From assembly GCF_008017755.1 (NCBI RefSeq), contig NZ_VRTS01000009.1:1-64000 (forward strand): a stretch of 64,000 bases of DNA, given 5' to 3'. The notes under the pieces were generated by a model that saw only the letters and a list, made by a program, of their open reading frames with translations, was not told where the DNA came from and did not search any database. Source of the stretch: Alkalisalibacterium limincola. Its GTDB lineage: Bacteria > Pseudomonadota > Gammaproteobacteria > Xanthomonadales > Xanthomonadaceae. The translations under genes were made by a program, and so were the position numbers. This document shows, in pieces, positions 28,935-38,926 of the stretch (position 1 is its first letter; every line of letters starts with the position of its first letter).

Positions 28935-31061
28935 ATGATTCGAGCACCCTTTTCGCGAACTCCGCTAGCCGCGGCCCTGGTCCTCGCCCTCGCCGCCTGC
29001 ACGCCGGACAGCGGCACGTCGCCTGCCACGACGCAGACCGACCGCAATGGCGCCGACGCGGTTGCAGCGGCGCCCTCCATCGACTGGGACCGCGTGACCA
29101 CCGCGCCGAACCGCCTCGACCCGGCCGAGATCAACAACGACATCGCCGCCTGCGACGACTTCAACGGCCACGTCAACTCGCTGTGGCTGGAAGCCAACCC
29201 GGTGCCGTCCGACCGCACCTCGTGGGGCAGCTTCGAGCTGCTGGGCGAGCGCTCGATGGAGGTCCAGCGGGAGCTGGTGCGCGCCGCCGCCGAAGGCGAC
29301 GCGCAGCCGGGCAGCATCGAGCGCCGGGTCGGCGACTTCTTCGCCAGCGGCATGGACTCCGACGCGATCGAGGCCGCGGGCATTTCACCGATCGAGCCGA
29401 TCCTGGCCGAGATCGATGCGATCGATTCGCGCGAGGCGCTGGTGGCTTACCTGCGGGAGGCCTACGCGCAGGCCCGCGGCGGTGTCTTCGGCTTCTATGC
29501 CGGCGCCGACTTCCAGGATTCGCAGATGGTCATCGCCTACTCGGGCCAGGGCGGGCTGACGCTGCCCGAGCGCAGCTATTACCTCGAGGACCGCGAGGAC
29601 TACGTGCGCATCCGCGACGCGTTCGTGGACTACGTGGGTGACGTGCTGGCGCTGTCGGGCATGGCCGAGGACGAGGTGGCCGCGACGGCGCAGGAGATCC
29701 TGGCCTTCGAAACCCAGCTCGCCGAGGCGTCGCTGGACCGCGTGTCGCTGCGCAACCCGGAGAACCGCTACAACCCGGTGAGCATCGACGAGGCGAACGC
29801 CCTGACGCCGAACTTCGAGTGGGGCGCGTTCTTCGACGCGCTCGACGTGGATCGCCCGGAGATGTTCTCGCTGGGCATGCCCGGCTTCTTCGAGCGCGTG
29901 GACTCGCTGATCGCCGAGGCCGACCTGGAGACGTGGAAGCAGTGGCTGCGCTTCCGCACCGTGTCCAGCGCCGCGCCGTTCCTTTCCAGCGATTTCGAGC
30001 AGCGCCACTTCGCGTTCTTCGACGCCACGATCCGTGGCCAGCAGGAGCAGCAGGAGCGCTGGAAGCGCGTCCTGGGCACCGTCAACGCCGGCATGGGCGA
30101 AGCCCTGGGCCAGCTGTACGTTGCCGTGGCCTTCCCGCCGGAATCCAAGGCGCGCATGGAGGAGCTGGTCGGCAACCTGAGCGAGGCGCTCAAGGTGCGG
30201 TTGCAGAACCTCGACTGGATGGGCGAGGAAACCCGCGAGAAGGCGATCGAGAAGTGGGCCAGCTTCACGCCCAAGATCGGCTACCCGGACGAATGGCGCA
30301 GCTGGGACGGCCTGGCGATCGAGGGCGACAACTACGTCGGCAACGTGCTGGCGGCCAACCGCTTCAACTACCGCCACATGCTCGACAAGATCGGCAAGCC
30401 GGTCGACCCCGAGGAATGGGGCATGAGCCCGCAGACGGTCAACGCCTACTACCGCGCCTCGGCCAACGAGATCGTGTTCCCGGCGGCGATCCTGCAGCCA
30501 CCGTTCTTCGACCCGGACGCCGATGACGCGCTCAACTACGGTGGCATCGGCGCGGTGATCGGCCACGAGATGCTGCACGGCTACGACGACCAGGGCAGCC
30601 GCTTCGATGCCGAGGGCAACTTCGCCAACTGGTGGACCGACGAGGACCGCGCGCGTTTCGAGGAGCGCACCGCCCTGCTGGTGCAGCAGTTCAACGAGTA
30701 CGAGGCGCTTCCGGGCATCTTCGTCAACGGTGCCCTGGCACTGGGCGAGAACATCGCCGACCTCGGCGGACTGACCGTGTCCCATGACGCGATGAAGCTG
30801 GCCCAGGGCGAGGACTTCGCCGATCCGATGATCGACGGCTACACCCAGGACCAGCGCTTCTTCAAGAACTGGGCGGTGGTGTGGCGCCGCGGCTTCACCG
30901 ACGAGCAGCTGCGCGTGGCGCTGACCACCGGGCCGCATGCACCGGCCCCGTTCCGCGCGATCGGTGCACCGTCGAACATGCCGGCGTTCGCCGAGGCGTT
31001 CGGCTGCGAAAGCGGTGATGCGATGGTGCGCGACGGCGACCAGCGTGTCGTGATCTGGTAA
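28935..31061 (+). CDS. M13 family zinc metallopeptidase (neprilysin/PepO-like), lipoprotein
   Basis: This 708-aa protein has a lipobox (ALAAC, Cys about 22). The body matches the M13 family: CDDFNGHVNSLWL at the start, NAYYRASANEIVFPAAIL, the zinc motif HEMLH (His544, Glu545, His548), GENIADLGGL with Glu605 as third ligand, and the C-terminal CxxG-type end (FGCESGDAMVRDGDQRVVIW). It should cleave short peptides in the periplasm. A second, divergent M13 gene lies 122 bp downstream. Confidence 0.93.
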   Translation: MIRAPFSRTPLAAALVLALAACTPDSGTSPATTQTDRNGADAVAAAPSIDWDRVTTAPNRLDPAEINNDIAACDDFNGHVNSLWLEANPVPSDRTSWGSFELLGERSMEVQRELVRAAAEGDAQPGSIERRVGDFFASGMDSDAIEAAGISPIEPILAEIDAIDSREALVAYLREAYAQARGGVFGFYAGADFQDSQMVIAYSGQGGLTLPERSYYLEDREDYVRIRDAFVDYVGDVLALSGMAEDEVAATAQEILAFETQLAEASLDRVSLRNPENRYNPVSIDEANALTPNFEWGAFFDALDVDRPEMFSLGMPGFFERVDSLIAEADLETWKQWLRFRTVSSAAPFLSSDFEQRHFAFFDATIRGQQEQQERWKRVLGTVNAGMGEALGQLYVAVAFPPESKARMEELVGNLSEALKVRLQNLDWMGEETREKAIEKWASFTPKIGYPDEWRSWDGLAIEGDNYVGNVLAANRFNYRHMLDKIGKPVDPEEWGMSPQTVNAYYRASANEIVFPAAILQPPFFDPDADDALNYGGIGAVIGHEMLHGYDDQGSRFDAEGNFANWWTDEDRARFEERTALLVQQFNEYEALPGIFVNGALALGENIADLGGLTVSHDAMKLAQGEDFADPMIDGYTQDQRFFKNWAVVWRRGFTDEQLRVALTTGPHAPAPFRAIGAPSNMPAFAEAFGCESGDAMVRDGDQRVVIW

Positions 31062-31141
31062 GCAGGCCGACGCCGCGGCGCCCGCGCCGCGGCCGTCCTG
31101 CCGGCATCCGGTCGAGCCACACCAACCCGGGTGCGCATTGC

Positions 31142-31147
31142 TACACT
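31142..31147 (+). promoter_or_regulatory. -10-like TACACT
   Basis: TACACT lies 37 bp before the ATG at 31184, in the 122-bp gap between the two M13 genes. No clear -35 is visible. Confidence 0.3.
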
Positions 31148-31183
31148 TCCGGCCTGATTCCCCAGCCCCGGAAACACCCGCCC

Positions 31184-33199
31184 ATGCCGAAGTCCCCGAG
31201 CCTCCCCCTGCTCGCCTGCGCCCTGCTCGCAGGTGCCGCCAGCGCCCTCTCCACCCCGGCCCTGGCCCTGGACCCGGCAGATCGCGACGGAAACATCGCG
31301 GCCTGCACCGACTTCTACCAGCATGCCAATGGCGGCTGGCTCACCCGCCACCCGGTTCCGGCCGGGCGCGGCAGCATCAGTCGCTTCGACCAGCTCAAGG
31401 CCACCAGCCTGCAGCAGCAGCGTGAGCTGCTCGACGGCATGGCCGTGGACGGCGGTGGCAGCGAGGCGATGCTGGCGACCTTCTGGCGCGCGGCCTGGAC
31501 GAGGCCGGAATCGAGGCGCAGGGCGCCCGCCCGCTGGCCCCGCTGCTGGCGAAGATCGACGGCATGCGACGCCCGCGCGACGTGGCCGACACGATCGCGG
31601 CGCTGCATGCGGCAGGCATGCCGGTGGCATTCAACTTCGGTGCCGACATCGACCTGGCCGATTTCGGGCAGACCATCGCCTACGCCACCCAGGGTGGGCT
31701 GGGCCTGCCCGATCGCGACTACTACCTGCGCGAGGACGCCGAGGCCCGCGCCCTGCTGGGACGCTATCGCGGCCATGTGCAGCGCATGCTGGCGCTGACC
31801 GGCGTGCCGGCCGACCAGCTGGCCGAGCAGTCCGGCCGCGTGGTCGGCATCGAGATGCGCCTGGCGGCCGGCTCGCTGGGCCTGGTGGAACTGCGCGACC
31901 CCTACCACAGCTACAAGAAGCAGGCGCTGCGCGACCTGGACCGCCGCTACCGCAACCTGCGCCTGCGCGAGTTCACCCGGGCCCAGGGCCTCGGCAGCCT
32001 GGAATCGGTGTCGCTGGCGCACGAGGCCTACTTCCAGGCGCTCAACGAGCTGGTCGGTGGCGTCGACGTCGAGCACTGGAAATCCTACCTGCGCTTCCAC
32101 ACCGCCAATACGCTGGCACCGCACCTTTCCCAGGACTTCCGCACCGCGCATTTCGACCTCTATGGCCGCCTGCTGGCCGGTCAGTCCGAGCCCGCGCCGC
32201 GCTGGGAGGAGGTGCTGCGCACGATCGACGCCTCCGTCGGCGACGCGCTGGGGGCAGGCCTACGTGGCCCGTCACCTCAACGATGCCGACCGCGAGCGCG
32301 CCGAGGCCGTGGTGATGGCGGTGCGCGACCAGCTGGCCGCGGGCCTGCAGTCGGCCGCCTGGCTGGGCGCCGAGGCGAAGGCCGCGGCCGCCGAGAAGCT
32401 GGCCACGCTGCGGGTGGAGGTCGGTGTGCCCCGTCATTGGGCCGACTTCAGCGGCCTGGCCCTGACGGGCGACAGCTACGCCGCGCATGTGCTGGCGGCC
32501 GCCCGTTTCCGCCACGAGCAGGAGCTGGCGCGTGTTGGCGGCACGACCGAGCTGCGCTGGCCGGTGCCGACCCAGCTGCCGGACATCGGCTACGACCTGG
32601 CGCTGAACCGGTTGACGGTGACGGCGGCCCTGCTGCAGGAGCCGGTGCTGAGCAGCAACGGCGACGCGGCGGTGGATTTCGGCGCCCTGGGCACGCTGGC
32701 CGGCCAGCAGCTGACGCATGCGGTCGACGACAAGGGCCGGACGATCGACGGCACCGGGCGCTTCAACAGCTGGTGGTCGGAATCCGACCGCGCCGGTTTC
32801 CAGCAGCGCGTGGCGCCGCTGGAGGGCCAGTACGACGGCTTCAACGCGATCGACGGGATCATGGTCAGCGGACGCGTGACCCGCGACGGCAACGTGGCCG
32901 ACCTGAGCGGCGTGGAACTGGCCTGGGCGGCCTTCGATGCCAAGCACGACACGGCTGCCGGTGTCATCGAGGGCCTCAACCCGGCCCAGCGCTTCTTCCA
33001 TGCCCAGGCCCGCGTGTGGCAGCGCAACTACCGGCCGGACGAGCTGAAGATGCGCCTGGCCTCGGAACCGCAGGCGCCGGCCAAGTTCCGCGTCAATGGC
33101 CCCTTGATGCACCAGGCGGCGTTTGCCGAAGCATTCTCGTGCGCCGATGGCAGCGCCATGGTGCGCCCAGCCAGTGACCGGGTGGTGCTGTGGCAGTAA
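31184..33199 (+). CDS. M13-family protein lacking the zinc site (predicted inactive paralogue; two apparent frameshifts)
   Basis: The corrected protein is about 671 aa with a signal peptide ending ALA. It aligns by eye with its upstream neighbour along its whole length (CTDFYQHANGGWL; YYLREDAEARALL; HWKSYLRFHTANTLAPHLS; FNSWWSESDRAGF; the end SCADGSAMVRPASDRVVLWQ). Where the neighbour has GHEMLH this one reads GQQLTH, and GENIADLGG is replaced by DGNVADLSG, so two zinc ligands and the catalytic Glu are missing. Frame breaks near 31491 (base lost) and at the G run 32250-32254 (base gained) look like sequence errors. A binding or regulatory role is inferred. Confidence 0.82.
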
Positions 33200-33234
33200 T
33201 GGAGCAGGCGCACCGCGGATCGGAGGATTGCTGA

Positions 33235-36075
33235 GTGGCGGCACAGGAATTCCGGCCCGGGCAACGCTGGTTCAGCACGGCCGAGCCCGAGCTGGGGCTG
33301 GCCACGGTCATGCGGACCGAGGGCCGCAGCGTGCAGGTGGTGTTCACCGCCTGCGGCACGGTCCGCGCCTATGCCATCCAGGCCGCCCCACTGGTGCGGG
33401 CCGCGTTCCGGCCCGGCGACGGCATACGGATCGACGGCCAGGAACTCCGTGTGGACCGGGTGGAAGCCGAGGATGGCTTGTTGACCTACCACTGCGGCGA
33501 GGCCGTGCACCGCGAAGGCGAACTCGATGCCGACCAGCCGGTGTCGCGTGCCGACAGCCGGCTGCTGTCGGGGCGGGTGGATCGCGGCGACCAGTTCGAG
33601 CTGCGCCTGGCCCTGCTGACGCGCCAGGCCGCGGCCCGGGCCAATCCCGGCTGGGGCGTGCTGGGTGCCAGGATCGAGCTCATCCCGCATCAGTTGCGGG
33701 TGGCCGAAGTCGCTTCGCGACGGCGCCCCCCGCGGCTGCTGCTGGCCGATGAGGTGGGCCTGGGCAAGACGATCGAAGCCTGCATGATCCTGGCCCAGCA
33801 ACTGGCCGCCGGGCGCGTGCAGCGCGCGCTGGTGTTGGCGCCGGAAAGCCTGGTGCACCAGTGGTTCGTCGAGCTTCGGCGACGCTTCAACCTGGCGTTC
33901 GCGATCTACGATGGCGAACGCTGCGATGCGCTGGAACACGCCGCGCCCGAGCGCAATCCGTTCGAGGAAGACCAGCTGGTGATCGCCAGCACTGACTGGC
34001 TGGCCGGCGACGAGGCGCGTGCCGGACATGCCCTGGGTGCAGGCTGGGACATGCTGCTGGTCGACGAGGCACACCACCTGGCGTGGACGCCGGGTGCCGG
34101 CGGTGCCAGCCCGGCCTACGCGCTGGTGGAGTCGCTCGCCGCGCGGGTCCCTTCCCTGCTGCTGCTGACCGCGACGCCGGAGCAGCTGGGCATGGCCGGG
34201 CACTTCGCCCGCCTGCGGCTGCTCGACCCCGACCGCTACCATGACCTGGAAGCCTTCCAGGCCGAGGCTTCGCGCTTCCAGGAGCTGTCCCGGACCGTTG
34301 ACGCACTGCTGGAAGGCAAGGCACCCGACGCAGCGCAGCGGGAAACGCTGCTGGCCGTGCTGGGGAAGGAAGCCCAAGCGCAACTGCCCGCGTTCGACGC
34401 GCTCACTCCGGAGGCCGCCCAAGCCCTGGTGGATGCCCTGATCGACCGTCACGGCACTGGGCGGGTCATGCTGCGCAACCGACGCGATGCGATCGGCGGT
34501 TTCCCCGCTCGGGTCGCGCACGTGCGGACCCTGCCTGCCGATGCGGACGAGGTGCTGCAGCGGCGCCTGGCCGCGGAGTTCGCCCACGACGTGGGTTGCA
34601 GCGAGGACGAGCCCGAACACGACTACTTGCGTGACCCGCGGCTGGAATGGTTGCTGGAAACCCTCGATGCGATCGCTCCGGCGAAGCTGCTGGTGCTGTG
34701 CCACAGCCGCGCGAAGGTCCAGGCCCTGGAGGAGGCGCTGCGGCACCGCAGCCCGGTGCAGGTGGCGCGCTTCCACGAGGACATGACGCTGCTGCAGCGT
34801 GATCGCAACGCTGCCTGGTTCGCCGCGCCCGACGGTGCGCGGGTGTTGCTAGCCAGCGAGATCGGCGCCGAGGGGCGCAACTTCCAGTTCGCCCAGCACC
34901 TGCTGCTGTGGGACCTGCCGCTGGACCCGGACCACCTCGAGCAGCGCATCGGCCGCCTGGACCGCATCGGACAGCCCGGCGACGTGAACATCCACGCCGC
35001 GGCCCTGGAGGGCAGCCCCCAGCACGCGCTGTTGCGCTGGTATGCCGAAGCGCTGGGTGCCTTTTCCGGCGTGGTCGCCGACGGTCGCGAGCTGATGCAT
35101 CGGTTCGGCGGCGAACTCAGCAGCCTGGCGCTCGAAGGTCCACGACCCGAGGCACTCGACGACCTGCTGCAGCGCAGCCGCAGCGAGCACCGGGCGCTGG
35201 CCGAGCGCATCGCCCAGGGCCGCGACCGGCTGCTGGAGCTGGCCAGCCAGCGCGGCACCGGGGGCGACGTGCTGATGGACGCCCTGCGCGCCGACGACGA
35301 GGCCGCGCGCGAGGACGACTTCCATCTGCGCCTGCTCGAGGCTTTCGGCATCCACCACGAGGACCATGGCCAGGGGCTTTGGCGCCTGGACCCGGAGTAC
35401 CAGGCGATCGAGGGCTTCGAGGAGCTCAAGGGCGGGCCGCGCATGGCCTGCTTCGACCGCAGCCTGGCCCTGGCGCGCGACGACCTGCTGTACCTGCGCG
35501 CCGACCATCCGATGCTGCTCTCGGCCGCCGAGCTGATGCTGTCGAGCGAAGCCGGCAACGCGGCCTTCCTGGTCGATGAACTGCCGCCACGCACGGTGTT
35601 CCTGGAGGCGGTATTCGTGCTGGAGTGCATCGCGGCGCGGGCCATCGATGCGTCGCGCTTCCTGCCGCCACAGCCGCTGCGGGTGGCCGTGGACACCCGC
35701 ATGCAGCCCCGCCCGGAGTTCCGTCCCAGCGAGCGCGCGCTACGACGTGCGGGCGAGCGCGGCTTCGACCTGGAGCCACAACGCAAGATCCTGGGCGCGC
35801 TGGTGCCACCCATGCTGGATGCCTGCCGCAAGCAGGCCGAGCAGCTGGGTGCACAACGCGCCGCGGAGGCCAGTGCGGCGGCGAAGCGGCAACTCGATGC
35901 GGAACTGGATCGGCTGCAGGCGCTGGCCGGAGTCAACCCGGCGGTCGGTCCGGCCGAGATCCAGGCCCTTGCAGCGGAGCGGGATGCGCTGCTGGACGCA
36001 CTGCCGCGCTCGCGGGTGCGGCTGGACAGCCTGCGCCTGGTGGCCGGTCCGGATTTCCTGAGCCTGCGCCGCTAG
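33235..36075 (+). CDS. rapA: RNA polymerase-associated ATPase RapA
   Basis: This 946-aa protein is a Swi2/Snf2 ATPase that recycles RNA polymerase. An N-terminal Tudor-like region (FRPGQRWFSTAEPELGLATV) is followed by motif I DEVGLGKT (172-179), motif II DEAH within LLVDEAHHLAW (about 276-286), LLLLTATPEQLGM, and helicase C-terminal motifs LLASEIGAEGRNFQFA and QRIGRLDRIGQ. Long helical C-terminal regions complete it. The length is normal. The start is GTG at 33235. It is flanked by the M13 pair and a convergent rhomboid gene. Confidence 0.95.
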   Translation: MAAQEFRPGQRWFSTAEPELGLATVMRTEGRSVQVVFTACGTVRAYAIQAAPLVRAAFRPGDGIRIDGQELRVDRVEAEDGLLTYHCGEAVHREGELDADQPVSRADSRLLSGRVDRGDQFELRLALLTRQAAARANPGWGVLGARIELIPHQLRVAEVASRRRPPRLLLADEVGLGKTIEACMILAQQLAAGRVQRALVLAPESLVHQWFVELRRRFNLAFAIYDGERCDALEHAAPERNPFEEDQLVIASTDWLAGDEARAGHALGAGWDMLLVDEAHHLAWTPGAGGASPAYALVESLAARVPSLLLLTATPEQLGMAGHFARLRLLDPDRYHDLEAFQAEASRFQELSRTVDALLEGKAPDAAQRETLLAVLGKEAQAQLPAFDALTPEAAQALVDALIDRHGTGRVMLRNRRDAIGGFPARVAHVRTLPADADEVLQRRLAAEFAHDVGCSEDEPEHDYLRDPRLEWLLETLDAIAPAKLLVLCHSRAKVQALEEALRHRSPVQVARFHEDMTLLQRDRNAAWFAAPDGARVLLASEIGAEGRNFQFAQHLLLWDLPLDPDHLEQRIGRLDRIGQPGDVNIHAAALEGSPQHALLRWYAEALGAFSGVVADGRELMHRFGGELSSLALEGPRPEALDDLLQRSRSEHRALAERIAQGRDRLLELASQRGTGGDVLMDALRADDEAAREDDFHLRLLEAFGIHHEDHGQGLWRLDPEYQAIEGFEELKGGPRMACFDRSLALARDDLLYLRADHPMLLSAAELMLSSEAGNAAFLVDELPPRTVFLEAVFVLECIAARAIDASRFLPPQPLRVAVDTRMQPRPEFRPSERALRRAGERGFDLEPQRKILGALVPPMLDACRKQAEQLGAQRAAEASAAAKRQLDAELDRLQALAGVNPAVGPAEIQALAAERDALLDALPRSRVRLDSLRLVAGPDFLSLRR

Positions 36076-36103
36076 ACGGTGCAGGCCCGCCCCCGCGCCG
36101 CGC

Positions 36104-36775
36104 TCAGCGGCGTGGCGGCCAACCCCCACCACGGCGCCGGAACGGCCAGCGGCCGCGCCAGTACTGGATCAGCCCGAAGCCGAAGAGCATGCCGCCGAGG
36201 TGGGCGAAGTGGGCGATGCCGGCCGCAGTACCGGTGATGCCCATCAGCAGGGTCAGCGCGCCGAAGACGATGACCAGCGTGCGGGCCTTCATCGGGATCG
36301 GCGGGAACAGCAGCATCACGCGCTCGTTCGGGAACAGCATGCCGTAGGCCAGGAGCAGGCCGAACACGCCGCCCGAAGCGCCGATGGTGGGATACGGGCC
36401 GGCACCCTGGCTGACCGCATAGGTGGCCACCAGCAACTGGATCAGGCCAGCACCAATGACGCAGGTGAAGTAGTAGACGAGGTAGCGGCGCTGGCCCCAG
36501 GTGTACTCCAGCCGCGAGCCGAACATGAACAGCGCCAGCATGTTGAACAGCAGGTGGGCGAAGCCACCATGCAGGAAGCCGTAGCTGACCACCTGCCAGG
36601 GCAGGAAGCCGACGCTGAGCCGGGCCCCGTCGGCGGCGACGCCTGCAGCGTAGTCACCCAGCGGCCAGAGCATGAAGTTGTAGAACGCGGGGTTGCCCAG
36701 GGCAAGCTGCAGCAGGAACACGAGGCCATTGACGATCAGCAGCGTGCGGGTGATGGGGGGCAGGTTGTTGAGCAT
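36104..36775 (-). CDS. Rhomboid family intramembrane serine protease
   Basis: This 223-aa protein has six predicted membrane helices. HGGFAHLLFNMLALFMFGSRLE gives the conserved loop 1 and TM2 histidine, GASGGVFGLLLAYG the catalytic Ser134, and HLGGMLFGF the catalytic His192. These are complete for an active rhomboid that cuts within the membrane. The C-terminal 20 residues are Arg/Gly-rich. ATG 36775 was chosen; the frame stays open upstream into the alkyltransferase-like gene, but the joining stretch has atypical composition. Confidence 0.93.
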   Translation of the reverse strand: MLNNLPPITRTLLIVNGLVFLLQLALGNPAFYNFMLWPLGDYAAGVAADGARLSVGFLPWQVVSYGFLHGGFAHLLFNMLALFMFGSRLEYTWGQRRYLVYYFTCVIGAGLIQLLVATYAVSQGAGPYPTIGASGGVFGLLLAYGMLFPNERVMLLFPPIPMKARTLVIVFGALTLLMGITGTAAGIAHFAHLGGMLFGFGLIQYWRGRWPFRRRGGGWPPRR

Positions 36776-36836
36776 GCGGGCTCCTCGATTCCAGCGGACA
36801 TGATACCGACTGGCTCCGCCCTGCCCACCCTTCGGG

Positions 36837-37192
36837 TCATCCGGAAGTGGGTCGCGCCGCGGGGCCCCACACCAGCTCATCGAGGTCGTGGGCGGCGCCC
36901 GCCGCCGCACCCTGCCCTCCTCGACCACGTGGCCTTCGGCGCGCAGCCGCGCAACCTGCTCGGCGTGGCCTGCGCTTCCCGCCGGCAGGCCGATGCGGCC
37001 GTCGGCACGCAGCACGCGGTGCCAGGGCAGATCCGGTGCGTCCCCGGCTGCCAGCGCACGCGCCACCTGCCGGGCATGCCCCGGGCGGCCGGCGCGACGC
37101 GCCACCTGGGCGTAGCTGAGCAGGTGTCCGGGCTGTATCGCGGCGACCACGGCGTGCACGGCGGCCAGCCACTCGGGCGTTATCCTCGTCAC
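36837..37192 (-). CDS. Alkyltransferase-like protein (ATL/MGMT-related; one apparent frameshift)
   Basis: The corrected length is about 118 aa. It matches the DNA-binding domain of O6-alkylguanine-DNA methyltransferase: HAVVAAIQPGHLLSYAQVA, the helix-turn-helix VARALAAG, then PWHRVLRADGRIGL. The reactive cysteine of PCHRV is a tryptophan (PWHRV), the mark of ATL proteins, which bind alkylated guanine and hand it to nucleotide excision repair. The C-terminus HDLDELVWG is in another frame, broken near 36905 by one lost base. The start is a GTG at 37192; the neighbouring rhomboid gene follows. Confidence 0.8.
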
Positions 37193-37197
37193 GGGGC

Positions 37198-37203
37198 TAG
37201 CAT
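37198..37203 (+). promoter_or_regulatory. -10-like TAGCAT
   Basis: TAGCAT lies 27 bp before the ATG at 37231, with GAGGAGCCC as ribosome-binding site in between. It sits in the divergent gap after the ATL gene. Confidence 0.3.
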
Positions 37204-37230
37204 AGCTCCACACCCCCCGAGGAGGAGCCC

Positions 37231-37638
37231 ATGGACGACTTCGAACAGATCCGCGACTACGTGCGCGACGGCTATACGGTGACCGCCAACGAGCCCTACG
37301 TGGTCTGCCTGGAACTGTCGCTGGAGCGGGGACGACGCCACCAGGCCCTGTTCCTGTCCGAACTCGAGGACGAGGACGGCCACCGCTTCCTGCGCGTGAG
37401 CACGGTCATCGCCCCGATGACCGGGATCGATGCGAAGAAGGCGCTGCGCTTCAACTGGGAAAGCCGCGTGGGCTACCTGGCGATGAGCACGCTGGACGAC
37501 GTGCCCTACCTGCAACTGTGCGAGAACCGCCCCTATGAAGGGCTCAGCGCGGCCGAGGTGGACCGGCTGATCCTGGAGATCGGCGGCATGGGCGACCGCA
37601 TGGAGCGGGTGTTCTCAAACGGTGGCGACCTGCTCTGA
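37231..37638 (+). CDS. Conserved hypothetical protein (135 aa), chaperone-like fold
   Basis: A soluble acidic protein with no signal peptide. Alternating strands and helices (TVTANEPYVVCLELSLERG; HRFLRVSTVIAPM; KKALRFNWESRVGYLAMSTLDD; YLQLCENRPYEGL; EVDRLILEIGGMGDRMER) resemble YbjN / type III secretion chaperone-like domains, but this is only a fold-level impression. A good GAGGAG precedes the ATG. It is monocistronic, convergent with the PiT transporter gene. Confidence 0.65.
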   Translation: MDDFEQIRDYVRDGYTVTANEPYVVCLELSLERGRRHQALFLSELEDEDGHRFLRVSTVIAPMTGIDAKKALRFNWESRVGYLAMSTLDDVPYLQLCENRPYEGLSAAEVDRLILEIGGMGDRMERVFSNGGDLL

Positions 37639-37667
37639 GGCGGCGCGCCACCGCGCCCGCGGCAGCC

Positions 37668-38915
37668 CTAGAGCACCGCGCGCAGGATGAAGAAGAAGAT
37701 CACCGACAGCACCGCGCCGGCGGGCACGGTGACCAGCCAGGACAGGAAGATGTTGCGGATCACGGTGAGGTTGATCGCCGAGATACCGCGGGCCATGCCC
37801 ACGCCCAGCACCGCACCGACCAGGGTGTGCGTGGTCGAGATCGGCAGGCCGGTGCTGGAGGCCAGGACGATCGTCGAGGCCGCCGCCATTTCCGCCGCGA
37901 AGCCGCGGCTCGGGGTCAACGCGGTGATCTGCTCGCCGACGGTGCGCATCACCTTGCGGCCATAGGTGGCCAGGCCGAGCACGATGCCGCCACCGCCCAG
38001 CAGCAGCACCCACGGGGAGACCGCCGTGCGGCCCTCGACAACGCCGGTGCTGGCCACGGAGATGACCGCGGCGACCGGGCCGACGGCATTGGCCACGTCG
38101 TTGGAGCCGTGCGCGAAGGCCATGGAGCAGGCGGTGATGACCATCAGCACGCCGAAGATCTTCTCGACCGTGGCGAAGCGGAACTTGCGGTCGGCATTGG
38201 GATCGACCTGGATGCGGTTGATCACCAGCTTGCCGATCACGGCCACGGCAACGGCGATCGCGGTGGCGAGGAGCAGGTTCTGCTGCGTGCTGAGGTTCAG
38301 GCCGACGTGGTTGAGGCCCTTCATCAGCGTCATCATGGTGATCATGAACGCGGCGAGCAGCATGTAGATCGGGACATAGCGCCGTGCGCGGTCGATCGGA
38401 TCCGGACGGTCCAGGATCAGCGCCTGCACGGTGCGGAAGATCAGGAAGGCCATCGTGCCGGCCACCAGCGGCGAGACCACCCAGCTCATGACGATGGTGC
38501 CGACCTGGCCCCACTTCACCGCCTCCATGCCGATGCCGACCGCGGCGAAGCCGACGATGGCGCCGATGATCGAGTGGGTGGTCGACACCGGCCAGCCCAT
38601 CCGGGTGGCGATATTGAGCCAGACAGCCGCGGCCAGAAGCGATCCCAGCATGCCGTAGATCATCAGCTCCGGCGTGTCGGCCATCAGGCTGGCGTCGACG
38701 ATGCCGCTGCGGATCGTCGAGGTGACGCTGCTGCCGGCCAGCACCGCGCCGGCGAACTCGAACACCGCCGCGATGATGACCGCCTGCTTGAAGCTGATCG
38801 CCTTGGCACCGGTCGAGGTGGCCATGGCGTTGGCGACGTCGTTGGCACCGATCGCCCAGGCCATGTACAGGCCGAAGACTGCGGCCAACGCGATGTAGAT
38901 GGTCATGTATTCCAT
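37668..38915 (-). CDS. pit: Inorganic phosphate transporter, PiT family
   Basis: This 415-aa protein has about ten membrane helices and the two PiT signature repeats: GANDVANAMATSTGAKAIS near the N-terminus and GSNDVANAVGPVAAV near the middle. The C-terminus has STTHTLVGAVLGVGMARG. PiT proteins carry metal-phosphate with protons across the inner membrane at low affinity. It lies 11 bp after the DUF47 gene, the usual partner. Confidence 0.94.
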   Translation of the reverse strand: MEYMTIYIALAAVFGLYMAWAIGANDVANAMATSTGAKAISFKQAVIIAAVFEFAGAVLAGSSVTSTIRSGIVDASLMADTPELMIYGMLGSLLAAAVWLNIATRMGWPVSTTHSIIGAIVGFAAVGIGMEAVKWGQVGTIVMSWVVSPLVAGTMAFLIFRTVQALILDRPDPIDRARRYVPIYMLLAAFMITMMTLMKGLNHVGLNLSTQQNLLLATAIAVAVAVIGKLVINRIQVDPNADRKFRFATVEKIFGVLMVITACSMAFAHGSNDVANAVGPVAAVISVASTGVVEGRTAVSPWVLLLGGGGIVLGLATYGRKVMRTVGEQITALTPSRGFAAEMAAASTIVLASSTGLPISTTHTLVGAVLGVGMARGISAINLTVIRNIFLSWLVTVPAGAVLSVIFFFILRAVL

Positions 38916-38926
38916 GGGTCAGCCCC

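Noticed and set aside
36104-37192. A 369-residue fusion of an alkyltransferase-like domain with a rhomboid protease
   Set aside because: The linking segment has atypical composition, the alkyltransferase C-terminus is found in the next frame, and the rhomboid has its own normal start. The open frame results from a frameshift.
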